Shown piece by piece: positions 27,514 to 37,800 of a DNA stretch of 64,000 nt. The stretch comes from Vibrio inusitatus (lineage in GTDB: Bacteria; Pseudomonadota; Gammaproteobacteria; Enterobacterales; Vibrionaceae): the NCBI GenBank assembly GCA_024346935.1, contig AP024878.1, forward strand, positions 1,860,001 to 1,924,000. Direction: 5' to 3'. The position numbers were made by a program, and so were the translations under genes. Within the stretch, counting starts at the first letter, position 1, and each line of letters begins with the position of its first letter. The notes under the pieces are model-generated. The model ran no database searches. It saw only the letters and a list, made by a program, of their open reading frames with translations, and was not told the DNA's origin.

Positions 27514-28728
27514 CTAAATAGCTAACTTATCAAACCTAGAAATGCGTGCAGTGAACGATGATTTGTCTTGTTTTGAAATCGAGCTCGCCATTGGTAAATT
27601 AGCTTTCATTGGATCAACTGCGCGGTTTCGCACGAGCACTTCAAAATGCAGATGGGGACCCGTTAGCCTTCCAGTTGCTCCTGCAATGGCGATCTTCTGT
27701 CCTCGCTCAACATAGTCACCTCTCTTGACTAAGAATCGGTCAAGGTGAAGATAGCGAGTGGTATAAACACTGTTATGCTCAATAACAAGGTACTTTCCTG
27801 CATAAGGATGATTTCTTACCCCTATAACCCTACCATCACCGGTCGAATATACTGCAGCCCCAATAGGTGTAGCAAAATCTGTTCCGTTGTGAGGGCTAAT
27901 ACGACCCGTCACAGGATGTTTTCGTTTGGGATTAAATGACGAAGTAATCCTGCGAAACTGTGGATCAACAGGATAGCGATTAAAAGCCCTCTCCAAGCTA
28001 TTCCCTTCACGATCGTAGAAACGACCATCATTAGCTAAAAAGGCTGCAACCTCTTTTCTCGCTAACTTAAAAGAAATCCCCTTAATTTCACTATTCCCTG
28101 TTGGATGACCATCTAGATATTGTGTGTCAATCAGTACATCAAATCGGTCACCCGCTCGAAGCTCTCGAGCAAAGTTAATTTTATCGTGCAGGACTCTAGT
28201 GATATTAGCTATCTGATTGGAGCTCAAACCGATCTTATGAGCAGATAAAGAAAAGCTACCCTCAACAGTGCCAGAGTATAGGGTTTCTCTCCACTCACCT
28301 TGCTCCTCAATAAAGTTGTAATCAAACTCACCACTTTCTATTTGAGTATAAGCCGCGCGCTCAACCAAGCTGATATGATAGGTCAGTGTTAAAATCTGTC
28401 TTGTTGTACTATCAATGACAAACTCAAGATGATCCCCTGGCTTTATCGTATCGAGTTGCAGTGGGATCTCATCAGCCGATAGCACCTGCTGCAAGTTGCT
28501 ATAGGGCAATTCCCATGCAGAGAAGATGTCACTGAGAGTATCTCCGACTTTAACAAAATAATGAACACGGATAGGCGTTGGTTCCGCCAGATTCTCAGGT
28601 GCTGGCGTTATCAATATGTCGATCTGTTGACTGTTATTGGGTTCTTGCTGCAGAGATTCAGGCAATAAGAACGCAACGGTAAAAGCGACTATAGCAATAG
28701 CCAAAGCAATGAGTCTAAAGTGTTTCAT
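27514..28728 (-). CDS. shyB: M23 murein endopeptidase, probably Zur-regulated ShyB type
   Basis: A 404-residue cell-wall D,D-endopeptidase. A membrane anchor or signal covers residues 5-22. A LysM/OapA-like domain follows, with VHYFVKVGDTLSDIF near 55-70. The LytM catalytic domain at the C-terminus has zinc ligands His280 and Asp284 (HNGTDF) and His359-x-His361 (HLHFE). A Zur-type box lies 27-49 bases upstream of the start. In V. cholerae one of three such enzymes, ShyB, is induced by zinc starvation through Zur; the combination here points to that orthologue, but ShyA or ShyC identity cannot be excluded without alignment. It would cleave cross-links to allow wall growth. Confidence 0.85.
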   Translation of the reverse strand: MKHFRLIALAIAIVAFTVAFLLPESLQQEPNNSQQIDILITPAPENLAEPTPIRVHYFVKVGDTLSDIFSAWELPYSNLQQVLSADEIPLQLDTIKPGDHLEFVIDSTTRQILTLTYHISLVERAAYTQIESGEFDYNFIEEQGEWRETLYSGTVEGSFSLSAHKIGLSSNQIANITRVLHDKINFARELRAGDRFDVLIDTQYLDGHPTGNSEIKGISFKLARKEVAAFLANDGRFYDREGNSLERAFNRYPVDPQFRRITSSFNPKRKHPVTGRISPHNGTDFATPIGAAVYSTGDGRVIGVRNHPYAGKYLVIEHNSVYTTRYLHLDRFLVKRGDYVERGQKIAIAGATGRLTGPHLHFEVLVRNRAVDPMKANLPMASSISKQDKSSFTARISRFDKLAI

Positions 28729-28754
28729 GAAATATCGTGCATAGTAGAATTGCC

Positions 28755-28777
28755 AAAATGTTATAACATAACAATCA
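28755..28777 (-). promoter_or_regulatory. Predicted Zur box upstream of the M23 gene
   Basis: The site contains the perfect palindrome ATGTTATAACAT and matches about 17 of 22 defined positions of the Zur consensus (GAAATGTTATA, N, TATAACATTTC). It sits 27-49 bases before the start codon, where a repressor would block the promoter. zur itself lies at 18762-19235. Confidence 0.65.
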
Positions 28778-28913
28778 ACTTAAAAAGCCTGATTATGAGC
28801 TCGATTGAACAAGTGAATTAAAACTGCTCGTAAACTCATTTTATGCTGAAAAAATAGACACCAATTAGATCGAACCATAGTGTCAATACCGATTCAGAAC
28901 CCTAAGAAACACA

Positions 28914-28940
28914 AAGCCCGCCGACAGAATCGACAGGCTT
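28914..28940 (-). terminator. Terminator of the L,D-transpeptidase-like gene
   Basis: AAGCCTGTCGA and TGTCGGCGGGCTT pair with two G-U pairs on the minus strand, followed by TTTGTGTTTCTT. Confidence 0.65.
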
Positions 28941-28972
28941 ACACATCTAGGGCTGTATCTCAGAGAACGTGA

Positions 28973-29602
28973 TTACGCACTAGCGTAAATAACACTGCCA
29001 CCCTTGATCATATCAATGACTTCTTTATTCACCTCTGGAGAAAGTGCAGGGCATCCCCAACTGCGTCCAAGATAACCATGCTTATTGATGAACTCTTTGG
29101 TCGCATAATCTGCTGCATGTACAACAATATGACGGTCTCTTGCTTTATCATTCAACCCATCACTAACGCCATCAAGGCGCAAAGAGTAACCATGATTACC
29201 GTAATAGGTTTCATTAGTGACGAAAACACCTAACGAAGTTTGTCGAGAGCTCATTATATTAGAAAACTCTGTCGCTGTTTTGCCACCGCTGTTTACGCCG
29301 TGGGCAACATAAGTTTCAAAGGCTAGTTCTTCTTTTTCAAGATCGATAACAAAGAAACGTTTTTCCGTTGACGGACGCTTGTAATCGATAATAGTCAGTA
29401 CTGGTTTTTTAGCGGTATCTGTTGATTTATAGGCTTCATAAGCATCTTTAAACAAATCAAAGTCCATCACACCTTCTAAGCCGATGGTATGATACTTGTC
29501 TTCAATCTTATTAATTTGAGATGATTCTTCGACTGTTTTAGCGGTTACTGCGCTCGACAACATGAGTGCCGACAAAAATACAAATAATGATTTAACTGTC
29601 AA
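28973..29602 (-). CDS. Exported L,D-transpeptidase catalytic-domain protein
   Basis: A 209-residue protein with an N-terminal signal (MTVKSLFVFLSALMLSSAVT). The C-terminal half has the YkuD-type active site: His162 in RHIVVHAADYAT and Cys184 in GRSWGCPALSP, with the spacing of the murein L,D-transpeptidase catalytic-domain family. It would act on the peptide stems of peptidoglycan in the periplasm. The start is a TTG, since no ATG or GTG gives a complete signal peptide; GCGAG precedes it. It lies upstream of the M23 gene with its own terminator, so two wall-modifying enzymes are neighbours but not an operon. Confidence 0.8.
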   Translation of the reverse strand: MTVKSLFVFLSALMLSSAVTAKTVEESSQINKIEDKYHTIGLEGVMDFDLFKDAYEAYKSTDTAKKPVLTIIDYKRPSTEKRFFVIDLEKEELAFETYVAHGVNSGGKTATEFSNIMSSRQTSLGVFVTNETYYGNHGYSLRLDGVSDGLNDKARDRHIVVHAADYATKEFINKHGYLGRSWGCPALSPEVNKEVIDMIKGGSVIYASA

Positions 29603-30173
29603 TTATATTACTCGCCAATAAAGATGTATGATCATTTGCTTATGACTTTCGGTTATTCATTCCCGTCATATGCAAGGCTAATTTTTAGACCGATATTGTA
29701 TATAAAATAACCAGCAATTCAAGTCATAATTATGTCAGCCTCTGTTCTTGGCGTGAAAACATTGTTTACATCGTAGATCGAGGTTATTACGGTGACTATT
29801 TGACCAGTCAACAGCCTGCCCTTTGCAATCCTTATCTTCCTCTATAAGATGAAGCTATCTCAATTCGAGATCGCATAGTTCAGGATTTACTATGTTTGTT
29901 TCAAAGGACTGTCTTTTTATTCAGGACATCTTTATGATTTTCAAAATCACAGCACCCATTATGGAGCCCACTGAAGGGTCACCACACCAAGCAATTCATT
30001 CTCCAAAAGATCACCTATCCCCTTTTGCTCTCCCTTGCGCTTGCAACACTCTCTTGTCGTCATATTCATTTTCTCGATTTTATTTTTCGTATTGATTCCC
30101 ACTAACTTATCAATACCTCTGCGCGCACGCGCATGAATTCAAAATTTAATTAATATTTACGGTTTTATAGAAA
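29603..30173. other. Intergenic region upstream of the permease gene
   Basis: About 570 bases without a supported gene. A 67-codon frame at 29892-30095 has no strong ribosome site and no family resemblance. A TTTACA half-site near 29767 recalls TyrR boxes but lacks a partner. A short palindrome (TGCGCG CA CGCGCA, 30120-30133) lies 40 bases before the permease start. Confidence 0.4.
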
Positions 30174-31328
30174 ATGAATACAAAACTTCTGGGTAGCGCC
30201 CTTATTGTCTCCGGCACCGCTCTTGGCGCTGGCATGCTTGCAATTCCTATGGTATTAGCTCAATTTGGCCTAGTGTATGGCACACTATTAATGGCTTTTA
30301 TTTGGTTCGGCACTACCTACTCTGCATTGCTTCTTCTTGAAGCAACGATTAAATCCGGTGGCAGTTTAGGCCTTAATTCAGTCGCCAGAGCATCTCTAGG
30401 CAAGGGTGGGCAACTGGTTACTAATGGCCTACTTTACGCTTTACTCATCTGCTTACTAATGGCCTATATTTTGGGTGCAGCAGATCTTCTATCACAAGGC
30501 GCAGCCGCTTTGGGGTTCTCCATCAGTTTCATTCAAAGCCAGGTTCTATTCACCTTAGTCGCTGGCGCTATCGTAGCCTGTGGCACTGGTGTCATTGATA
30601 AACTGAACCGCGCACTTTTCTTAATCATGATTGCGAGCCTAGTCTTGACTCTGTTTGCGCTGTTGCCAGAGTTTTCAGCTAAAAATCTAGCGCAAGTAAG
30701 TAATCATGACCATTTTGAGCTTATCAAAACCAGCGCTGTGCTCTTCACCAGTTTTGGTTTTATGGTAGTGATCCCAAGCTTGGTCAACTACAACAGCGAT
30801 GCGACCGACAAACAGCTACGCAATATGGTTATTGTCGGCTCTCTAATCCCATTGTTCTGTTACTTATGTTGGTTGTTCGCGGTAGTCGGTAATTTGCCAC
30901 CAGAGCAACTAAAGCAGTTCTCTAGTGTTTCCGAGTTGATGACGGGATTTGAACATGGAGCACCTTGGATTGGCACTGTACTGTCGCTCTTCACAGGTCT
31001 TGCATTGCTTACCTCTTTTTTCGGCGTAGCTATGTCGCTGTTTAATCAAAATAGTGACACCTTTAAGCAAAACCGCGTAATCACCTATGTTCTTACCTTC
31101 GTATTCCCTCTAGTTGGTGCGATCTTGGCAGCGGATCAATTCTTATCTGTACTAGCTTACGCTGGAGTAATCTTAGTATTCCTCGCCGTATTTATTCCTC
31201 TAGTCATGGTGTACAAACTGCGCAAGGCTAATACCTTAAGCGATAGTTACGCCGCGGAAGGTGGCGATAGTATGATGCTGTTCGGACTTATATTTGGCAG
31301 TTTTTTACTGATGTCCCAGATGGTATAA
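30174..31328 (+). CDS. Aromatic amino acid permease, TyrP/HAAAP type
   Basis: A 384-residue inner-membrane permease of the hydroxy/aromatic amino acid family. It starts MNTKLLGSALIVSGTALGAG, with the GTxxGAGMLAIP motif of helix 1, and has about 11 helices. ALLICLLMAYILGAADLL and FTSFGFMVVIPSLVNY are typical of TyrP and Mtr proteins. Tyrosine is the most likely substrate but tryptophan is possible, so no symbol is given. The ribosome site is weak. A perfect terminator follows and the next gene is convergent. Regulation by TyrR is expected in this family, but I could not find a convincing box. Confidence 0.86.
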   Translation: MNTKLLGSALIVSGTALGAGMLAIPMVLAQFGLVYGTLLMAFIWFGTTYSALLLLEATIKSGGSLGLNSVARASLGKGGQLVTNGLLYALLICLLMAYILGAADLLSQGAAALGFSISFIQSQVLFTLVAGAIVACGTGVIDKLNRALFLIMIASLVLTLFALLPEFSAKNLAQVSNHDHFELIKTSAVLFTSFGFMVVIPSLVNYNSDATDKQLRNMVIVGSLIPLFCYLCWLFAVVGNLPPEQLKQFSSVSELMTGFEHGAPWIGTVLSLFTGLALLTSFFGVAMSLFNQNSDTFKQNRVITYVLTFVFPLVGAILAADQFLSVLAYAGVILVFLAVFIPLVMVYKLRKANTLSDSYAAEGGDSMMLFGLIFGSFLLMSQMV

Positions 31329-31347
31329 ACTCGCAGGCGACAAGATC

Positions 31348-31374
31348 AAAATAGGCGCCTAAGGCGCCTATTTT
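31348..31374. terminator. Bidirectional terminator between permease and BCCT genes
   Basis: AAAATAGGCGCC and its perfect complement flank a TAA loop, giving U-rich ends on both strands between convergent genes. Confidence 0.88.
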
Positions 31375-31397
31375 CTGGTTCACTTTATTGAAAGGAA

Positions 31398-33011
31398 CTA
31401 TTTTTTGACTTCAGCATAGTCAGCACTTTCTTTTGAAGCGCCTACTTCAGTCAACAAACCCTTCACCAAACTAAAGCAACCAATCAGTAGAATGATAGTA
31501 AATGGCATCGCTGCAATAATCGTAATCGACTGCAGAGCCTGTATCGACTCAGTACCGCCAATCCACAGCATGACCATAGCTATTGTGCCTGAGATTAGTG
31601 CCCAAATGATTTTTTGCTTCACCGGTACATCCATTTTCCCGCCAGCAGTCATGCTATCAATAACAATCGAGCCTGAATCTAAAGTCGTCACGAAGAAAAT
31701 GACGATCAGTACCACTGCTACTACTGACAATATGTCACCTATCGGATAGGCTTCAAGCATATAAAAGAGACTCAAAGAGACGTCACTAAGTGCTTGTTTG
31801 GCACCCAATATGCCCACATTATCAATCATTTGCTGAATAGCAATACCGCCAAATGTAGACATCCATGCGGTGGTGACTAACGTTGGAATGATCAATACAT
31901 AAACAAGGAACTGGCGAACCGTACGCCCTTTCGAGATACGTGCTACAAACATCCCGAAGAAAGGTGCATATGCAACCCACCAAGCCCAGTAGAACACTGT
32001 CCAACCATGTAGGAAGGTGGTGTCTTCACGCCCCGATGTTTGACTCAATGCATATGCATTTTTCACATAACCCACAACTGCAGTTGTGAATGAATCAAAT
32101 ACGGTAGTGAAATTCAGCACAGCCATCAAGCCAAGAAACAGGATAGCAATCGCCATATTCACATTACTAAGGAGCTTCACACCACCATCCATACCACGCA
32201 GTACAGAGATAATAGCAAGGCCCATAATCAGTACGATGATAGACTGCTGAAGAAGTAAGCTATTCTCAAGACCAAACACATGGCTGATACCGCTCGCTGC
32301 CTGAGTACCACCTAAGCCAAGTGAGGTCGCCAAACCAAATAACGTAACCAGAACCGTGAGTATATCGATAACATCACCGGTTTTCCCCCACACTCTGTCC
32401 CCTAATAACGGGTAGAACACAGAACGCATCGCAAGTGGTAAGCCTTTGTTATACACAAAGTAAGCCAGACAAAGTGCCGTAACACCATAAATAGCCCATG
32501 CATGTAAACCCCAGTGGAACGTCGCTGCACCTAAAGCAAGCTCGCGAGCTTCCATGGTGTGCGACTCAACGTTCAATGGCGTACCATACCAACCCGTATA
32601 GAACGCAGTCGGCTCTGCAACACCCCAGAAAATTAAGCCAATACCCATACCTGCTGCAAAGAGCATCGTTATCCAAGAAAACGTAGAGTAGTCGGTAGTT
32701 GCGCTATCACCACCTAAACGAATTTTACCTAAAGGTGAAAAAGCGATAACGACGGCAAAGATTAAGAAGAGATTTGCTCCCCACATAAATAGGAAGTCAA
32801 AGTATGAAAGCACAGCACCTTTCACCGAATCAATCGCGGCTTTAGCCTCAGCAGGTGAAAGAACTAGCAGTGTAACAATGAAAAGAAGTGATAACGCAAG
32901 TGAGCCCATAAAAACGGTGTTATGGATATCCATGCCCCATTTCGTTACGTTATCTTGACCGACCTGATAGTCGGTGGATTCAATACTATATTTTTTTGAA
33001 TTTGAACTCAT
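31398..33011 (-). CDS. BCCT-family transporter, sodium-coupled type
   Basis: A 537-residue transporter with 12 predicted helices. It has FAAGMGIGLIFWGVAEP, the GMGIG stretch associated with sodium-coupled betaine or choline uptake, then FHWGLHAWAIYG and TVFYWAWWVAYAPFFGMFVARISKGRT, and the periplasmic Trp-rich site. It would import glycine betaine or a related osmolyte. It differs from the BCCT protein at the left edge, which has GGIGAS at this place. The ATG at 33011 gives a normal hydrophilic N-terminus. It has no neighbouring partner gene; osmotic regulation is likely but not visible. Confidence 0.9.
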   Translation of the reverse strand: MSSNSKKYSIESTDYQVGQDNVTKWGMDIHNTVFMGSLALSLLFIVTLLVLSPAEAKAAIDSVKGAVLSYFDFLFMWGANLFLIFAVVIAFSPLGKIRLGGDSATTDYSTFSWITMLFAAGMGIGLIFWGVAEPTAFYTGWYGTPLNVESHTMEARELALGAATFHWGLHAWAIYGVTALCLAYFVYNKGLPLAMRSVFYPLLGDRVWGKTGDVIDILTVLVTLFGLATSLGLGGTQAASGISHVFGLENSLLLQQSIIVLIMGLAIISVLRGMDGGVKLLSNVNMAIAILFLGLMAVLNFTTVFDSFTTAVVGYVKNAYALSQTSGREDTTFLHGWTVFYWAWWVAYAPFFGMFVARISKGRTVRQFLVYVLIIPTLVTTAWMSTFGGIAIQQMIDNVGILGAKQALSDVSLSLFYMLEAYPIGDILSVVAVVLIVIFFVTTLDSGSIVIDSMTAGGKMDVPVKQKIIWALISGTIAMVMLWIGGTESIQALQSITIIAAMPFTIILLIGCFSLVKGLLTEVGASKESADYAEVKK

Positions 33012-33723
33012 AAATAATGAGGTTTAGTTACCGTAAACACGATAAAAAACGACTAACTCCATGTTAGTAATAATTTGATAAGCAGAGTCATATAAGTGCG
33101 TTGATAGCATTAAAAATAGTTGTCAATTGCCCGCAAATATAAGCTCTGAACTCATCCCCTACCGCGGCATGATAACACAAAAGGGTTATTTATGAGGCTT
33201 TCGCACCTAGTCGCTCACTTTTCGACGTAAAAGTGAGAATTACGGAAGTAACAAATCCCCAAGCAAGTAAGTGTAATAAAGCTTAGCCAAAACACTTTCA
33301 GATAGTTGTTTTTTAAAGATATTTAATTATGTTCCTTCGGTGCCAAGTGAATGTCACCCACTAAAATCTCTACTCTTGATTTGCATCTAAAGAAATACGT
33401 AACAAAACCGTATTGCCTGGGGAGTATCTCCTCACGTTGCTCATATATAACCTTAATAACGCTTCTCTGAGCGAGATTAGATTGGTAAACAGAAAGCGAA
33501 TAGCTGAAGAGATAATTTAAAATGGAACGAAGAAGAAATAGTTGGAATTAATACTAGGGGTTAGTACTAGTTCGAAACGCATGAAAATTCACAAAACAAG
33601 TAAATATAACGTTTGAATTTCGGTTATTGAAATAGTGACCATGAGCCTTAACCCTGTCTTAACCACTGCACCATTATTCTTATAGCTATATCTGCAATTG
33701 TGCTTCTAGGATAAGGTTCCATA
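33012..33723. other. Divergent intergenic region, BCCT to RND genes
   Basis: About 710 AT-rich bases with no supported gene. A 9-bp hairpin (CTCACTTTT / AAAAGTGAG, 33214-33237) is the main structure. AGGATAAGG just before 33724 serves as ribosome site for the efflux gene. Confidence 0.45.
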
Positions 33724-34887
33724 ATGTCTCTACTCAACTCGTTAAGATTGCCTTTGGGCTTACTTCTGTCTAGTTCTTTATTATTAGGCTGTGGCGAACA
33801 AACTGTTGAACAACGACCTGCCCCCGGCCCAATTCATGTCGATGTCCTAAATTTAACCCCGACAACGTTACGCTTAACCACAGAGTTGCCAGGACGCATT
33901 GCTGCTTTCAAGCAGGCTGAAGTTAGACCACAAGTGACGGGTATTCTCAAAAGCCGTTTATACAAAGAAGGCTCTCAAGTAAAAGCCGGCGATGTACTTT
34001 ACGAAATTGACCCAACCACTTATCAATCAAACGTTAATAGTGCACAGGCTCAGTTAGCAAAAGCTTTAACGAGTGAAGAAACAAATAGAAAAACTACGGT
34101 TCGTTATCAGCAACTCCTCAAGAGAAAGTTAACTAGCCAACAGATTTTTGATGATGCCGACGCCGCTTACAAAGAGGCTCAAGCGGAAGTTGCGATCCGC
34201 CAAGCAGAATTAAACTATGCCAATATTGAACTCTCTTATACCAAAATCAAAGCGCCTATTTCAGGCCAAGCAGGACTGTCTTTGGTGTCTGAAGGATCTT
34301 TATTGACCGCCGAACAATCCTCTTACCTTACGACGATTGTGCAAACCGCAAACGTCTATGTGGATATGCAACAATCCTCATTGGCGATAACGAAAATCAG
34401 AAAAGAGTTTTCTACTTTTAAGGACAAAAATGCTGAGATCCCAGTTTCGATCACACTAGAAGACGGGAGTATTTATGAGGAAGCGGGCCATTTAGAGTTT
34501 TCCGACACCCTTGTTTCAGACTCAACAGGTACGATTACACTGCGCGCTATTATTCCAAATCCTGACAACATATTGCTAACCGGTATGTACGTACGCGCCC
34601 ACATCTCTATGCCAGAAGCGCGAGGTTATCTCGTTGTTCCACAATCTGCTGTAGTAAGAAGCCAATCTGGGGAACCTTCGGTATTTGTGGTTAACCAAAA
34701 TAATAAAACACTGAGAAAACCAGTGGTACTTGGTAATGAAGTTGGTAACGGCTGGGTGGTAAAAGAAGGACTTATTAGTGGTGAGCAAGTTGTCATCAAC
34801 AATATCATCAACATGAAAAATGATATTACCGTTGTTGTCGATAGCAGCACAGACAATACAACTCCTGCTTTGACGAGCGAGGAATAA
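33724..34887 (+). CDS. RND efflux periplasmic adaptor (AcrA-like lipoprotein)
   Basis: A 387-residue membrane-fusion protein. The signal ends in lipobox LLLGC (Cys23). A beta-barrel/lipoyl region follows: LPGRIAAFKQAEVRPQVTGI, with KEGSQVKAGDVLYEIDP as the lipoyl half-motif. An alpha-hairpin lies at about 100-165, then the second lipoyl half ISGQAGLSLVSEGSLL, and the C-terminal membrane-proximal part. It would link the inner-membrane pump to an outer-membrane channel. The pump gene starts three bases after its stop codon. No TolC-type gene is adjacent, so a shared channel elsewhere is likely. Confidence 0.92.
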   Translation: MSLLNSLRLPLGLLLSSSLLLGCGEQTVEQRPAPGPIHVDVLNLTPTTLRLTTELPGRIAAFKQAEVRPQVTGILKSRLYKEGSQVKAGDVLYEIDPTTYQSNVNSAQAQLAKALTSEETNRKTTVRYQQLLKRKLTSQQIFDDADAAYKEAQAEVAIRQAELNYANIELSYTKIKAPISGQAGLSLVSEGSLLTAEQSSYLTTIVQTANVYVDMQQSSLAITKIRKEFSTFKDKNAEIPVSITLEDGSIYEEAGHLEFSDTLVSDSTGTITLRAIIPNPDNILLTGMYVRAHISMPEARGYLVVPQSAVVRSQSGEPSVFVVNQNNKTLRKPVVLGNEVGNGWVVKEGLISGEQVVINNIINMKNDITVVVDSSTDNTTPALTSEE

Positions 34888-34890
34888 ACT

Positions 34891-37800
34891 ATGTCTTTAT
34901 CGAATTTTTTTATTAACAGACCCATTTTTGCTTGGGTAATTTCAATTGTCATTATGCTTTCAGGCATTGCGGCAATCGTCTCCTTGCCTGTCGCACAATA
35001 TCCAACAATTGCACCACCTGCTGTGACTATCTCAACGTCATACCCAGGTGCTTCAGCAAAAACAATTGAAGACAGCGTGACTCAGGTCATCGAACAAGGC
35101 ATGACCGGGTTAGATAACCTACTTTATATGGCCTCTAAAAGTGACTCTTCTGGTAAAGCTAGTATCACATTAACTTTTAGTGCCGATACTGATCCCGACA
35201 TCGCTCAGGTACAAGTGCAAAATAGCTTGCAGCAAGTGAGTAATCGCTTGCCTACAGCGGTTCAAAATCAGGGGACCTCTGTGACTAAAAGCACCTCAGG
35301 TTTTATGTCAGTAACCAACTTATACTCTCCTGATGACAGCATGAGCGCAGGTGATATTCAAGATTACGCAAACTCAAGCATCAAAGACATCCTGAGCCGT
35401 GTCAACGGTGTGGGAGAGGTAACCATTTTCGGCCCATCCTATGCTATGCGTATCTGGTTAGACCCAGCTAAATTAAACAGTTATAGCTTAACGCCCGTTG
35501 ACGTTTCTAACGCTGTATCAGTTCAAAATAGTCAAGTGACAGTTGGGCAACTAGGTGGCACGCCAGCCATTGATTCTCAGTTAATTAATGCCAGTATCAC
35601 AGCACAAAGCCTATTAACTAGCGTTGAAGAGTTTGAGGATATCTTAATCAAAGTCGCTAGTGACGGTTCTCAGATTAAGCTAAAAGATGTAGCGCGTGTA
35701 GAGTTAGCCAGTGAAGAATCTTCATCCATACCCACCTATATGGGTAAGGACTCTTCAGGTATTGCGATCACCCTTGCTACAGGGGCGAACTCGTTAGACA
35801 CACAAAATGCAGTTGATGCAAAACTTGAACAACTTTCAAAAGGTTTTCCTGATGGACTAGCACTCGTCAAAACAACCGATAACAACTTATTCATTCGCCT
35901 TTCTATCACCGAAGTAATCAAAACACTCTTTGAAGCCGTTGGTCTTGTTTTTGTTGTCATGCTGCTATTTTTGCAAAATCTTCGTGCAACCCTTATTCCA
36001 ACCATCGCCGTTCCAGTTGTGCTACTGGGTACTTTTGGTGTGATGTCATTGTTGGGTTTCTCAATCAACACACTGACTATGTTTGGCTTAGTGTTGGCCA
36101 TCGGTCTGCTGGTTGATGATGCTATTGTTGTAGTTGAAAATGTTGAGCGTTTGATGCACGAAGAGAGTCTCTCTCCTCTCGAAGCGACTAAGAAATCAAT
36201 GGGGCAAATTACTAGTGCTTTGATCGGCATTACTATGGTGCTATCCGTTGTATTTATTCCAATGGCCTTTATGTCTGGTTCAACCGGCATGATATACCAA
36301 CAGTTCTCGCTAACGATTGTGTCGGCAATGGTTCTATCCGTTGTGGTTGCGTTAATGCTGACCCCTGTACTTTGTGCCACCTTGCTAAAGCCTATCGACA
36401 AAGAATCTAGCATCAAGGTATTTGCATTATTTAACAAAGCATTTGATAAGTTATCCGCGAAATACCGAGGCTCCGTTAAGCACACATTGCAACGTCCATT
36501 GCGTTTTGTTTTTGTTTACCTAATGCTATTTGCAGGCACCGCTTATCTATACAACGTACTACCAAGCTCATTTTTACCCAATGAAGATCAAGGTGACTTC
36601 ATGGTAATGGTAACGACACCAACAGGTACCACTTTACAGAAAACACAAGAGGTGATGCTGGATATAAAGGACTACTTTGAGGAGAACGAGTCGAATACCG
36701 TAGATCATGTGTTTACCGTTTCTGGATTCAATTTTTCAGGCTCTGGACAAAATGCGGCGATGGCATTCATCGGTCTGAAAGATTGGTCACAAAGGACTGA
36801 GCCCGGTACCGATGTTGATTCCATCATCGGTCGTGTTATGGGAAGGTTTTCAAGTTACAAAGATGCACAGATTTTTGCTTTTAGTAGCCCTGCGATTCGA
36901 GAACTTGGTACATCTACAGGCTTTAACTTCTACTTAGAAGACGTTGGGGCTGTCGGTCATGACAAACTGATTGAGATAAGGAATCAGTTACTAGGGGCAG
37001 CAGCGCAAAGTCCATTACTGCAAAGTACACGACCAAATGGCCTGGAGGATACGGCGCAACTGTTCCTTGATGTCGACTATGAAAAAGCCAAAGTGCTAGG
37101 TTTAGAGATTAATGACATTAACCAGTCACTATCCATTGCTTGGGCATCGTCATACGTGAATGACTTTATCGATCGTGGTCGTTCTAAAAAAGTTTACATT
37201 CAAGCTGACGCTCAATATCGCATGACTCCAGAAGACCTTAACTTATGGTTTGTACGTAATAACAAGGGTGAAATGGTGCCAATTTCGGCTTTCAGTACCT
37301 ACCACTGGGGGCAAGGGTCTCCACAGTTACAACGTTACAATGGCAATCCAGCGGTAGAAATCGTTGGCGAAGCCGCTTCGGGTTACAGTACCGGTGAAGC
37401 GATGGCTGAAATCGATAGATTGGCTGCTGAGATCTCAAACGATGTACAGGTTAGCTGGACGGGAATGTCATATCAAGAAATTGAGGCTGGTGACCAAGCC
37501 CCTATCCTATACGCGATATCCATCTTGATGGTATTCCTCTGTTTAGCCGCTTTGTATGAAAGCTGGAGTATCCCAATTGCGATCATTCTAGTCGTTCCAT
37601 TGGGGATACTCGGAGCACTAGCTGCGATTATGCTACGAGGTCTAGAGAACGATGTTTACTTCCAAGTTGGTGTATTAACTACCATCGGTTTAACCGCCAA
37701 AAACGCAATTTTGATCGTTGAATTTGCTAAAGAACTTTATGAGAAAGGCGTCAACATTATTGATGCAACAGTGCAGGCTTGTGAGATGCGACTGCGCCCA

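Noticed and set aside
29750..29775. TyrR box before the aromatic permease
   Set aside because: Only the TTTACA half is good; the other half (GTGAAA) lacks the key G at its conserved position and the spacing is off.
29892..30095. Leader peptide before the permease
   Set aside because: The 67-codon frame has no clear ribosome site, no Trp or run of Tyr codons, and no attenuator hairpin after it.
35736..36485. Long minus-strand open frame of 249 codons inside the RND pump gene
   Set aside because: It lies fully antisense to a perfectly conserved AcrB-type coding sequence and is a mirror of its codon bias.
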